A stretch of DNA of 64,000 bases from a bacterium (GTDB taxonomy: Bacteria > Patescibacteriota > Saccharimonadia > Saccharimonadales > Saccharimonadaceae). Position numbers and translations under genes: made by a program. The notes under the pieces are model-generated. The model made no database searches. It saw only the letters and a program-made list of their open reading frames with translations, and was not told the origin of the DNA. The first letter of the stretch is position 1. Every line of letters begins with the position of its first letter. This document shows, in pieces, positions 34,474-42,566 of this stretch. Where the stretch lies: the NCBI GenBank assembly GCA_030427525.1, contig JAUIBD010000001.1:137767-201766 (forward strand), read 5' to 3'.

Positions 34474-35124
34474 TTACTTTCCCTTCGTTGCTTTTACAAA
34501 ATTCGTTTTCAAGCCTTCACTAAGCCACCGCATTTCATAGGTGGTCATTATTTTATAATCATTATCAAGCTCTGACTCGTGTAGGTCAAATGACAGTTCT
34601 TTAATACACCACTTTTGTGAGACGAGTTGCTCAAGACTCCAGTTGAAAAAGTCACGGTTGTCGTGCTTGAGGTAAAACGCACCCTTTTTCTGTAATAGTT
34701 CGGCGTATTTTTCTAGGTACATTGGGTGTGTCATGCGGCGGCGCGCGCTTCTATCACGCGGAAACGGATCGGGAAAGGTGAGCCATAGTTCTGTAAGTGA
34801 CGAAGGAGGAAATACATCGACGATTTGGTCTGCTCTTGCCCTGATGAATGAAATATTTGTTACCCCACGTTCGAGCGCTTCATACGCGCCTTTTTGCAAA
34901 CGATCCGCTTTTACATCTACTGCTGCGAATGTCTTATCAGGGTGCCGACTTGCTAGCTCGACACTAAACATTGCTGATCCTGCGCCTAGCTCGAGTACAT
35001 CAACTGCCTGCTGCTGCCACTGATTGAACTCAAAACAGTTTTCAGCATTATGAAATTTCGCAAATTTATATTTTTTGCGTTTTCTGCTAATCACAAAGTC
35101 ATCTGGGTTCAATTTTTCGGTCAC
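34474..35124 (-). CDS. trmB: tRNA (guanine-N7)-methyltransferase TrmB
   Basis: Makes m7G46 in tRNA. 216 aa. SAM site VLELGAGSAMFSVELA, a VDVKADRL motif, then the TrmB-specific TELWLTFPDPFPRDRSARRRMTHP and FYLKHDNRDFF. Normal length. Co-oriented with MazG-like. Confidence 0.93.
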   Translation of the reverse strand: MTEKLNPDDFVISRKRKKYKFAKFHNAENCFEFNQWQQQAVDVLELGAGSAMFSVELASRHPDKTFAAVDVKADRLQKGAYEALERGVTNISFIRARADQIVDVFPPSSLTELWLTFPDPFPRDRSARRRMTHPMYLEKYAELLQKKGAFYLKHDNRDFFNWSLEQLVSQKWCIKELSFDLHESELDNDYKIMTTYEMRWLSEGLKTNFVKATKGK

Positions 35125-35196
35125 TGTATATAGTGTACCAGTTGTCCCCTAGTACTGGATATGTCATAATAGATACATAAGCGACTTGAAATAAAC

Positions 35197-36885
35197 ATGG
35201 AACTGAGCGTTTTCACACAAATTAGTTTAGTTATCGCTGTTGCGGCGATAATTGCATTAATTATGCGTGCACTACGCCAGCCTTTGATACTTGGCTATAT
35301 CTTGACTGGTGTTTTAGTAGGACCAAGCATGCTTGACGTAGTGCACGCTAAAGATACATTTGACACGTTTTCTGAGATTGGTATCGCTCTTCTGCTATTT
35401 ATTATTGGGCTCGGACTTAACGCTACTGTCGTGAGAAGCCTTGGAAAAGTGTCTGTTGTTTCTACCACCATTATGCTGCTGCTCGTAGGTTCGGCGGGTC
35501 ATTTTGTTAATTTATTACTAGGATTTGATAATTTAACTGCAATCTACTTAGGTATCGCATTATCATTCAGCTCTACAATCATTGTATTAAAGGTGTTATC
35601 TGATAAACATGAGTTAAGCCGTCTGTACGGCCAAATCGCAATTGGTATATTGTTGGTAGAAGATATTATCGCTACCATCGCGCTGATTAGCGTGACCATG
35701 ATTAGCGGTGGCAGCAACGATGTGGTAAGCCTAATGCTACTGGTGCTAAAGACTCTATTGTTAGGCGTTGGATTGTATATAAGTGGTCGTTGGGTTATTC
35801 CGCGCATCGGTAAGTCTCTCGCTGGCTCTAGCGAGCTCTTATTTTTGTTTAGTATTGGCTGGGGGCTGAGTGTAGCAAGTATGTTTGAACTAGCGGGCCT
35901 TAGTCATGAAATAGGGGCGCTATTTGCTGGAGTAAGCTTGGCTGGATTGCCGTATGCGACAGAAATGGCGACAAAGCTAAAACCAGTCCGCGATTTCTTT
36001 ATCGTTCTCTTTTTTGTCAGCTTGGGCGAATTGTTTACTTTTTCAGCAATCAAGGAAAGCATTATACCCGCGCTCGCTTTATCGCTGGTTGTGATGATTG
36101 GAAAACCGATATTCCTAATGATAAGCTTAGGGATGCTACGATACACTCGACTAACTAGTTTTAAGACGGCTATCCACCTGAATCAGGTCAGTGAATTCTC
36201 CATTATTCTCATCGTATATGCGGCAAGCACTTTGTTAATTGCTCCATCGGCTGTACCCGTTATCACCCTCACTGCGCTGATTACAATCGCCCTGTCTACA
36301 TATTTAATGAAGTACGACGACGCACTTTTTAAACTACTAGAAAGACGTCTAAAAATCTTCGAACGAAAAGATGCTAAAGAAGCACGAAAAAAGCACATGG
36401 TTTACCCTATTATTATGTTTGGCTACCACAACGGGGGGCATGAGTTTGTACAGACATTCCGCGATATGAACGAACGATACATCGTTGTAGACTATAACCC
36501 TGAGATCATCGAGCATTTAGAACATCGCGGTATACGCCATGCATATGGTGACATGACAGACGAAGAATTTCTTGATGAGATAAGCGTGGCAAAGGCAGAA
36601 TTAGTGGTTAGTACAATTGATGCGATTGAAACAAATCTTGTCACCCTGCGCTATCTTCGCAAACACAACACTGATGCAAGTTTTGTGTGTCATGCAAGAA
36701 GCTATGAAGATGCAGCTACTCTATACGATCATGGTGCCAGTTACGTTAGTCTTCCTCACTTTATTGGTTCTGAACGTGTAAGCAACTTTATCCGTAGGCG
36801 CGGTATGGGGCACGATGCACTGAAAGATTATCGTGACAAGCACTTGATTACAATAGGCCGTCGCGCAGTTGATATGGCTGACTAG
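35197..36885 (+). CDS. Kef-type cation/proton antiporter with TrkA-N domain
   Basis: 562 aa. It has 11-12 membrane helices (residues 1-380) of the CPA2 family with typical LLFIIGLGL and SFSSTIIVLKVLSDKHE motifs, and a C-terminal nucleotide-binding TrkA-N domain (from about 405: YPIIMFGYHNGGHEF, then VVDYNPEIIEHLEHRG and AYGDMTDEEFLDE). K+/H+ or Na+/H+ exchange gated by NAD(H) is inferred. The 3' end overlaps the convergent gene by 4 nt. Confidence 0.88.
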   Translation: MELSVFTQISLVIAVAAIIALIMRALRQPLILGYILTGVLVGPSMLDVVHAKDTFDTFSEIGIALLLFIIGLGLNATVVRSLGKVSVVSTTIMLLLVGSAGHFVNLLLGFDNLTAIYLGIALSFSSTIIVLKVLSDKHELSRLYGQIAIGILLVEDIIATIALISVTMISGGSNDVVSLMLLVLKTLLLGVGLYISGRWVIPRIGKSLAGSSELLFLFSIGWGLSVASMFELAGLSHEIGALFAGVSLAGLPYATEMATKLKPVRDFFIVLFFVSLGELFTFSAIKESIIPALALSLVVMIGKPIFLMISLGMLRYTRLTSFKTAIHLNQVSEFSIILIVYAASTLLIAPSAVPVITLTALITIALSTYLMKYDDALFKLLERRLKIFERKDAKEARKKHMVYPIIMFGYHNGGHEFVQTFRDMNERYIVVDYNPEIIEHLEHRGIRHAYGDMTDEEFLDEISVAKAELVVSTIDAIETNLVTLRYLRKHNTDASFVCHARSYEDAATLYDHGASYVSLPHFIGSERVSNFIRRRGMGHDALKDYRDKHLITIGRRAVDMAD

Positions 36886-37247
36886 CTTGCTGGTATTTGC
36901 AACGTACTATCGCTGAGCGCATCGCCAGAATAGGCGTCAATCGCCGTAGCGTCTTTTAGTTCTTGGTTGTATAACGCATTGAACTCAGCTAAGGTTTCTT
37001 CGTTAATTGGTCCGTTACTAGGGTAGCCCTCGAAGAACTGGCTTTCTTTTGTAACGTCTTCACGCGCTTGATCAAACCCTGGACGACTGAGGTCTAGCTG
37101 GAATGTACCACTGCTGCGGTATAAGCTGAGTGCTATATACACCAAAAATAGCGCAATTATGATAGCCGATACCAAAAAGGTTAGAAACTGGTGTTTCTTA
37201 ATTGGCGACACCGTTGCTTCGTGCTCGGGAGTAGTTTCGCTGTTCAT
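36882..37247 (-). CDS. Single-helix membrane protein of unknown function
   Basis: 121 aa: cytoplasmic 20 residues, helix (about 22-42, FLTFLVSAIIIALFLVYI), then an extracytoplasmic acidic domain with FQLDLSRPGFDQAREDV. The ATG overlaps the previous stop (TAATG), so it is coupled to the gene at 37247-37786. They probably form one envelope complex. Confidence 0.6.
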   Translation of the reverse strand: MNSETTPEHEATVSPIKKHQFLTFLVSAIIIALFLVYIALSLYRSSGTFQLDLSRPGFDQAREDVTKESQFFEGYPSNGPINEETLAEFNALYNQELKDATAIDAYSGDALSDSTLQIPAS

Positions 37248-37786
37248 TACCGCGTATTTCCTGCCATAAAGCTTGCTTTAAATTGGTCGAACAGTGCTTT
37301 GTAGTTAACAATTAATTGTACGAGCGCCTGATTTGATACAGAAAGTTGCTGTCTATCTTCTCGGGTTTTTATAAGGGCATTGTAAAAGCCTACTGGTTCT
37401 TTTGTACAATCAATCGACAAAAGCTTCGATAGCGACGTATCGTAAGTAATGTAATTTTTATAAAATTGTTGATACTGTGCATTGAACTGCTTTGTTACAG
37501 CAACAAGTGCATCATTTGGCAGTTCATTCGCGGTTAGACGTGTATTTAGCGGGGTCATTAATTTATCGCTAATGGTTCGGTATAAGTTTCCGCGGTCTAT
37601 GCGGAGGAACGCATCAGTTTGATGCAGCTGGTTTAACGCTGCCTGATTTTCAACACAATGTGTTTGAATGGAGCGAATTTGCTTTTGAGAAATAACAACT
37701 TCAGCCTGTGAGGTTTGCGTGGACACCACTGCCAACAACACTGCGCCAAACACGCCGGAAAGCAAGATTAATTTGCGTATTTTCAT
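37247..37786 (-). CDS. Exported helical protein of unknown function
   Basis: 179 aa with an N-terminal signal or anchor (KIRKLILLSGVFGAVLLAVVS, then STQTSQAEV). The rest is helical, with two Cys (THCVENQ, SIDCTKEP) that could form a disulfide. It lies 24 nt after the MutY-like gene on the same strand and is coupled to the next gene. Confidence 0.6.
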   Translation of the reverse strand: MKIRKLILLSGVFGAVLLAVVSTQTSQAEVVISQKQIRSIQTHCVENQAALNQLHQTDAFLRIDRGNLYRTISDKLMTPLNTRLTANELPNDALVAVTKQFNAQYQQFYKNYITYDTSLSKLLSIDCTKEPVGFYNALIKTREDRQQLSVSNQALVQLIVNYKALFDQFKASFMAGNTR

Positions 37787-37810
37787 CTTTACTAGTATGA
37801 AGGGCGTAAG

Positions 37811-38608
37811 TTATTTGGTCAAATGAAGCACGTTGTTTTTTTCGTGTACTAAGCCGTCTTTTTTTAATCCATCGATAGCGAGCACCAAGCGCGGGTCATT
37901 TTTATAAGTAAGTTCAAATACGTGCAGTGGTTGGTGGCCTTCATCGGAAAGCTTTCGTACTATGGCACCGCGAACTTCGCGCACACTGCCCTTTAGAGGC
38001 GCTTGTTTTTTATAGTGCTTACTGCTGGAAATATTTCGTACGCCGTTTGCTTTGAGCCATGAACCGTAGTCCATCAGTGCCCAGTAAAATTCACGCGGAT
38101 TTTCACGATCCATCGTTTCGGACAGTTTTTGTAAAATTTCTTTATCATCGATGTCAAACTGTTCTTCAAAAAAATGATGAATATACACCGTACGTATGTT
38201 TGTTTCTATAAAAACTGCTGGTTGATTATAGCTGTACGCCAAGATTGCTCCAGCGGTATTTTTACCAACACCCGGCAGCGCCAGCAAACTTTCTTCGTCT
38301 TCTGGAAAAGTATTTAGCGAGTCTATCTCTCTCGCAGCCTTGTGCAGATACTTGGCACGGCGATTGTAGCCGAGCCCTTGCCAAACTTTTAAAACTTCAT
38401 CTAGACTTGCCGCTGCAAGCGCACGTTCGTCTGGGAATCTTCGAATAAATTCGTCGAACTTTGGGATCACACGTGAGACTTGCGTTTGCTGCAGCATCAG
38501 TTCACTGACTAGTACATAGTACGGCCGCGTATCTTGACGCCATAGCATATTGCGGTAGAGTTCGGCACCTTTTTGCGCTAACAGTTCTGTAAATTCTCTA
38601 TTTGTCAC
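37811..38608 (-). CDS. mutY: MutY-like HhH-GPD DNA glycosylase, clusterless
   Basis: 265 aa. MutY-like features: VSELMLQQTQVSRVIP (E36), WQGLGYNRRAKYLHKAA and the HhH LPGVGKNTAGAILAYSYN. At the catalytic Asp position of MutY (L-D-G-N-V) the sequence reads IETNIRTV, with Glu135. The four Cys of the Fe-S cluster are absent: ALMDYGSWLKANGVRN runs into a Lys-rich stretch. A short C-terminal wing-like domain follows. Adenine glycosylase activity is therefore inferred with caution. The GTG start is 6 nt after TATAAT in a palindrome shared with the next gene. Confidence 0.78.
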   Translation of the reverse strand: MTNREFTELLAQKGAELYRNMLWRQDTRPYYVLVSELMLQQTQVSRVIPKFDEFIRRFPDERALAAASLDEVLKVWQGLGYNRRAKYLHKAAREIDSLNTFPEDEESLLALPGVGKNTAGAILAYSYNQPAVFIETNIRTVYIHHFFEEQFDIDDKEILQKLSETMDRENPREFYWALMDYGSWLKANGVRNISSSKHYKKQAPLKGSVREVRGAIVRKLSDEGHQPLHVFELTYKNDPRLVLAIDGLKKDGLVHEKNNVLHLTK

Positions 38609-38614
38609 ATTTTT

Positions 38615-38622
38615 ATTATAAT
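38615..38622. promoter_or_regulatory. Palindromic -10 box shared by mutY-like and MBL genes
   Basis: ATTATAAT reads TATAAT on both strands. The minus GTG (38608) and the plus ATG (38629) each start 6 nt after their box, exactly 10.5 nt from the centre. Two leaderless transcripts would start back to back with almost no spacer. Confidence 0.75.
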
Positions 38623-38628
38623 AGAGAT

Positions 38629-39264
38629 ATGAAGCTGACAAAGTACGAGCATGCGTGTTTCACATTAGAAAAGGATGGCAGATGTTTGGTAGTTGATCCA
38701 GGCAACATTACTGATGATTTTGTCATACCGCAGAATGCAGTTGCGGTTGTGATAACCCATGAACATCCAGACCACTTTGATGAATCTAAATTACAAAAAA
38801 TTGTGAATGACAATCCAGGCTTAGTCATAGTAGGTCATCAGAATGTGGTTGAGAAAGTTAAGATGACGACAACAAAATCTATCTCTGCTGGAGAGTCTAC
38901 AGATATCGGTCCATTTAATTTACAATTCTTTGGTGGTAAACATGCTGTAATCCATAGCTCTGTTCCGATTATTGATAATCTGGGTGTCATGATAAATGAT
39001 ACCGTCTACTACCCTGGAGACTCGTACGCCGAACCAGGAGTGCCAGTAAAAATTCTTGCCGTGCCTACTTCTGGTCCCTGGTTAAAAATTGGAGATGTTG
39101 CAGACTTTGTGCTTGCCGTTAATCCTGAGCTGGCATTTTCTACTCACGACGCACATTCATCTGAAAAAAATAAAGAGCTAATCGATTTTCTGCTGCCGAA
39201 GCTAATTGACAGCAGCAACACGTCATATATGCGGCTAACAAAGCCGCTTGAAATCGATGGATAG
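38629..39264 (+). CDS. Metallo-beta-lactamase-fold hydrolase (UPF0173-like)
   Basis: 211 aa. Starts MKLTKYEHACFTLEKDG. Metal site THEHPDHFDES (HxHxDH), GGKHAVIH, YYPGDSYAE and FSTHDAHS give the remaining ligands. Family members hydrolyse phosphodiesters or lactones. It overlaps the AlkA-like gene start by 8 nt. Confidence 0.82.
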   Translation: MKLTKYEHACFTLEKDGRCLVVDPGNITDDFVIPQNAVAVVITHEHPDHFDESKLQKIVNDNPGLVIVGHQNVVEKVKMTTTKSISAGESTDIGPFNLQFFGGKHAVIHSSVPIIDNLGVMINDTVYYPGDSYAEPGVPVKILAVPTSGPWLKIGDVADFVLAVNPELAFSTHDAHSSEKNKELIDFLLPKLIDSSNTSYMRLTKPLEIDG

Positions 39265-39865
39265 TGCACTTACCCATCTACGCGGCGACCCTGTTATGGG
39301 CGGCCTGATTAAGGTATATCCACCTCCCAATTTCCAACCCCACACAAACTATTATCACGAACTGATCGATAGTATTATTTCACAGCAGCTAAGTGTAAAA
39401 GCTGCGCGTACGATTGAAGAGCGATTTAAAGATTTATTCGGTGGCAATTTTCCTAGCCCAGAGCAGATTCTAGAGAAAGATATTGAGGAACTACGCAGTG
39501 TCGGACTAAGTCGCCCCAAAGCTGGCTACATACAAGATTTGGCACGAAAGATATTGGATGGATCGGTGCAGTTCAATCATCTCGATTCACTGAGCAACGA
39601 AGAAATCATAAAAGAGCTTACTGCAGTAAAGGGCATAGGAGAATGGACTGTGCACATGTTTTTGATGTTTTGCATGGGGCGCATGGATGTATTGGCACAC
39701 GGCGATCTAGGTATACGAAATGGTGTAACAAAACTGTATGGTCTGAATAGAACTGCTACACCAGATGATGTAAAAGAAATCGCCAACAAACATAGTTGGC
39801 ATCCGTATGAGACGGTTGCCTGTTGGTATGTGTGGCAAAGCCTGGACAACACACCAAAAGATTAA
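39257..39865 (+). CDS. DNA-3-methyladenine glycosylase II (AlkA-like)
   Basis: 202 aa, HhH-GPD fold: YYHELIDSIISQQLSVKAARTI, the HhH LTAVKGIGEWTVHMFLMF and the catalytic region RMDVLAHGDLGIRNG, where the Asp of HGD is the general base. No N-terminal AlkA beta domain, so a minimal form like Mag1. The start ATGGATAG overlaps the previous stop, so translation is coupled. Confidence 0.88.
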   Translation: MDSALTHLRGDPVMGGLIKVYPPPNFQPHTNYYHELIDSIISQQLSVKAARTIEERFKDLFGGNFPSPEQILEKDIEELRSVGLSRPKAGYIQDLARKILDGSVQFNHLDSLSNEEIIKELTAVKGIGEWTVHMFLMFCMGRMDVLAHGDLGIRNGVTKLYGLNRTATPDDVKEIANKHSWHPYETVACWYVWQSLDNTPKD

Positions 39866-40434
39866 TCGTCTTTTGCTTCGATTACTAAGATACTTGAAAG
39901 CAATGTGAGCGCCATGAAAATCGTAATCATGTGACCGACAATCCAAAGCACATGCTCTGTGGCACCTTGTGCAACGGAATGCTTTTTATAGACGACTTCA
40001 TCGAACGCAGCTCGAAAACTGTGAATATTTTTCGGCAACGTACCGGCTGCTTCACGTTTTCGTAGCCCATCAACAGCTGGCTTCAATGCAGCAGCACGCT
40101 TTGCGTAGCCATCTCCTATTTGGATAGCTCCGTTCGCGACGCCACAAATAGTTAGTATTTTTTTTACCTCAGAACTATCAGAAATTAGCGCAATTGCTGC
40201 GCCGGCGCTTTCACCTATCAACACTACATCTTTGCCATCGACCACAGCGCGTCGAATTGCAACCTCCACACGTTGAATCTTCGGCTGCAGTTCGACTTCA
40301 GTCGACCAGTTCATAGATACTAGTTCTGCCGTTACGTCATGAAGTCTCGGCCACCATTTCAATGCCTTGCTACGTAGGTTGTCATATTTGTCACCTAAAC
40401 CAGGTATGTAAATGATATGAGTATTAGTTCTCAT
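39862..40434 (-). CDS. Alpha/beta-hydrolase-like protein with C-terminal helix
   Basis: 190 aa. Starts MRTNTHIIYIPGLGDKYDNL (oxyanion region HG-like PGLG) and has the nucleophile elbow LIGESAGAAIAL. It ends in a hydrophobic helix (MITIFMALTLLSSILVI), which suggests membrane association. The usual C-terminal acid and His are not evident, so it may be inactive. It overlaps the upstream hydrolase gene by 11 nt. Confidence 0.6.
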   Translation of the reverse strand: MRTNTHIIYIPGLGDKYDNLRSKALKWWPRLHDVTAELVSMNWSTEVELQPKIQRVEVAIRRAVVDGKDVVLIGESAGAAIALISDSSEVKKILTICGVANGAIQIGDGYAKRAAALKPAVDGLRKREAAGTLPKNIHSFRAAFDEVVYKKHSVAQGATEHVLWIVGHMITIFMALTLLSSILVIEAKDD

Positions 40435-41221
40435 GTGCCTTTAGCCAGTTATCTATCTCGTCAGTTACCTGCTGTAGTTTGTTAGAATATTCATTTGTAT
40501 CAAAATCACGATAGCTATGCTCTAGGCCAGGAAGGACTACGAGTTGCTTATCTGATGATGCTATTTTTTGCATAAAAACTTCCTGATTTGCTACTGGGCA
40601 AGGTATATCGTGATCACCAACAATATTTAAAACTGGCATGGTGAGGCGTGATGCAAATGGTAGAATATCAAATTTCTTCAGACTTTCGTTTACTTGCCAG
40701 CCTACTCGAACAATTTTTCCAGTTGACCTACTTCGATTCTGAATGTAGCCCTGTTTCTTCCAATCTTGTGTCGTTTCACTATTTTCTGCCTTTTCCCATA
40801 AATCATAATTAATTGTAGGTGCCATTGGTAATAACAAAGAAATCTCACTAGGGTGGCGTTCTGCGTACCACACAGCCGCCTGAGCGCCCATACTATGGCC
40901 ACATAAGGCCAACTGTGCATCGAACCACGGTTGGTCTTTAGCCCACACAATAACGTCTTCTAAGTCTGAAATGTGGGTGTCATAGGTTATATCTTCCAGT
41001 TTTCCTTCACTTTCGCCTTGTGAATGCGTGGCATCGAATCGTACCACGCGGTAGCTATTATTCAAAAACGCATCGGCAAATGCTTGAATGTGCTGATCGG
41101 TTTTTGAACCACGCTGACCATGTTCGATAAGCACCAACCCTTTACAGACATCGGGTTCATCAACTTGTATCACAAGTTTCAAACCGTTTCGGTTTGTTAT
41201 GACGTACTTATGGCTATTCAT
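40424..41221 (-). CDS. Alpha/beta hydrolase (serine esterase type)
   Basis: 265 aa. GHSMGAQAAVWYA nucleophile elbow (Ser about 108), acid in VGDHDIPCP, His in GLEHSYRDF. Matches the bacterial BAAT/FrsA-like small esterases. The substrate is not defined. Both ends overlap neighbours (8 nt with the HD gene, 11 nt with the next), making one operon. Confidence 0.8.
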   Translation of the reverse strand: MNSHKYVITNRNGLKLVIQVDEPDVCKGLVLIEHGQRGSKTDQHIQAFADAFLNNSYRVVRFDATHSQGESEGKLEDITYDTHISDLEDVIVWAKDQPWFDAQLALCGHSMGAQAAVWYAERHPSEISLLLPMAPTINYDLWEKAENSETTQDWKKQGYIQNRSRSTGKIVRVGWQVNESLKKFDILPFASRLTMPVLNIVGDHDIPCPVANQEVFMQKIASSDKQLVVLPGLEHSYRDFDTNEYSNKLQQVTDEIDNWLKAHEN

Positions 41222-41810
41222 TGATAAAACTCTCTGGCATTACACCGCTTTTTTCTAACAGTGCTTTGTGTCGCCACTCAAATGCCTTACGTGCTTCTGG
41301 TAATACAATTTTTCTGTCCCAGTCCTTTGCCAGTTTTACTAAATTATCTTGCATCAGTTCTTCATATGGCTTTGTAGAATTCTCGTACCACCACAAGTTG
41401 AAAAATGGGCCAACCATGTGCGAGCAGCCGTCGGCAGACGAAACAATTTGTACTTCAATAGGAGCATCGCGCAGCTCTAGTTCCATTTTTCGATCAAGAG
41501 TTTCTATGTAATCAACAGCCTTTTGTGCAATCACTTCATCGAAACCAAGTTCTAACAACTTTTCCTTTCCTGCAGATAGCGTTTTCGTATACTGATTATC
41601 AAAATCGAGAATCTTGCCATAGTCGTGCAACCATACCAATAGCTGCACCAGCTGTTTATCTGCAGCTGGGTAATAATCAAGCAGCTCAAATGCGATGCGC
41701 TCTACAATTTCAAGATGCCACTCTACAAACCATTCGTGATGAATAAAGTCAGGATTAGTCGAAGCTTCCTTGACGTGCTTTATAAATGCATTAATCTTAT
41801 CTTGGTTCAT
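41214..41810 (-). CDS. HD-domain phosphohydrolase
   Basis: 198 aa. HHEWFVEWHLEIVERI (first His), LLVWLHDYGKILD (HD), and VSSADGCSHMVG (Asp). This is the full H..HD..D set. It is the first gene of a three-gene operon. The ATG is 8 nt after TATAAT, which overlaps the stop of the upstream HAD gene. Confidence 0.8.
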   Translation of the reverse strand: MNQDKINAFIKHVKEASTNPDFIHHEWFVEWHLEIVERIAFELLDYYPAADKQLVQLLVWLHDYGKILDFDNQYTKTLSAGKEKLLELGFDEVIAQKAVDYIETLDRKMELELRDAPIEVQIVSSADGCSHMVGPFFNLWWYENSTKPYEELMQDNLVKLAKDWDRKIVLPEARKAFEWRHKALLEKSGVMPESFINE

Positions 41811-41819
41811 AATCCAGTA

Positions 41820-42566
41820 TTATACTCCAAAATACTCCATTGCTTTTGCCCACCCATCATTGTTGACCGACTCGGTAATATACGTAGATGCTTCTTTTAC
41901 AGCCTGGGTTGCGTTGCCCATCGCTACCTTATGTTTAGCAGAAGCAAACAGTGCTAAATCGTTGTCTGCATCCCCAATTGCAAGTGTATCTTCTTTCGAT
42001 ACACCAAGTATCTTTTGCAGCTCTTCTACGCCATGTTGTTTTGTAGAATTTTCGTCAGAGATTTGTACGTGTAGCAGGTCGCTATCTTGCGCCACTACTG
42101 CGTAAAATAGTGACGGGATTTTTTCTAGCTCTTTCCATAATATATCACGGTGTTTTTCGCGTATTTGCACATATACATAAGGCGCGGGTGCGGCAACCAT
42201 AGCCATAGAAAAATCTTCTATTTGCTCTGTTCGCATTTCAGGAAAGCAATCAATCGCTTCGGCGTCTAACATAGCAATAGTAACGATTTCTCTTAAGCGA
42301 TCGAGTGCAAGCCAGTTCTGCCACACGGCGCAATCTTTACTAAAATCATACACTGTTGCACCACCATCGATTACCTGCAAACCTTCTAATCCAAGTTTTT
42401 TAATAACTGGCTGCGCTAGCTTCGCTGGTCTCGCACTTGCAATCGAAATATGAATCCCGGAATTTTGCAATCTCTCAATGGCACTATGAACGGTTGCATC
42501 CGGCACATTGTGGTGTCGCTTCACCAATGTGTCATCAACATCAGTGACAACTAGTTTTATGTCCAT
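41820..42566 (-). CDS. HAD-superfamily hydrolase, Cof-type
   Basis: 248 aa. Motif I VVTDVDDTLVKRH (DxDxT), motif II SIASARP, motif IV AIGDADNDLALF. The C2-type cap is present, as in Cof/YidA sugar phosphatases. The ATG overlaps the aspS stop (TGATG), so it is translationally coupled to aspS. Confidence 0.88.
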   Translation of the reverse strand: MDIKLVVTDVDDTLVKRHHNVPDATVHSAIERLQNSGIHISIASARPAKLAQPVIKKLGLEGLQVIDGGATVYDFSKDCAVWQNWLALDRLREIVTIAMLDAEAIDCFPEMRTEQIEDFSMAMVAAPAPYVYVQIREKHRDILWKELEKIPSLFYAVVAQDSDLLHVQISDENSTKQHGVEELQKILGVSKEDTLAIGDADNDLALFASAKHKVAMGNATQAVKEASTYITESVNNDGWAKAMEYFGV

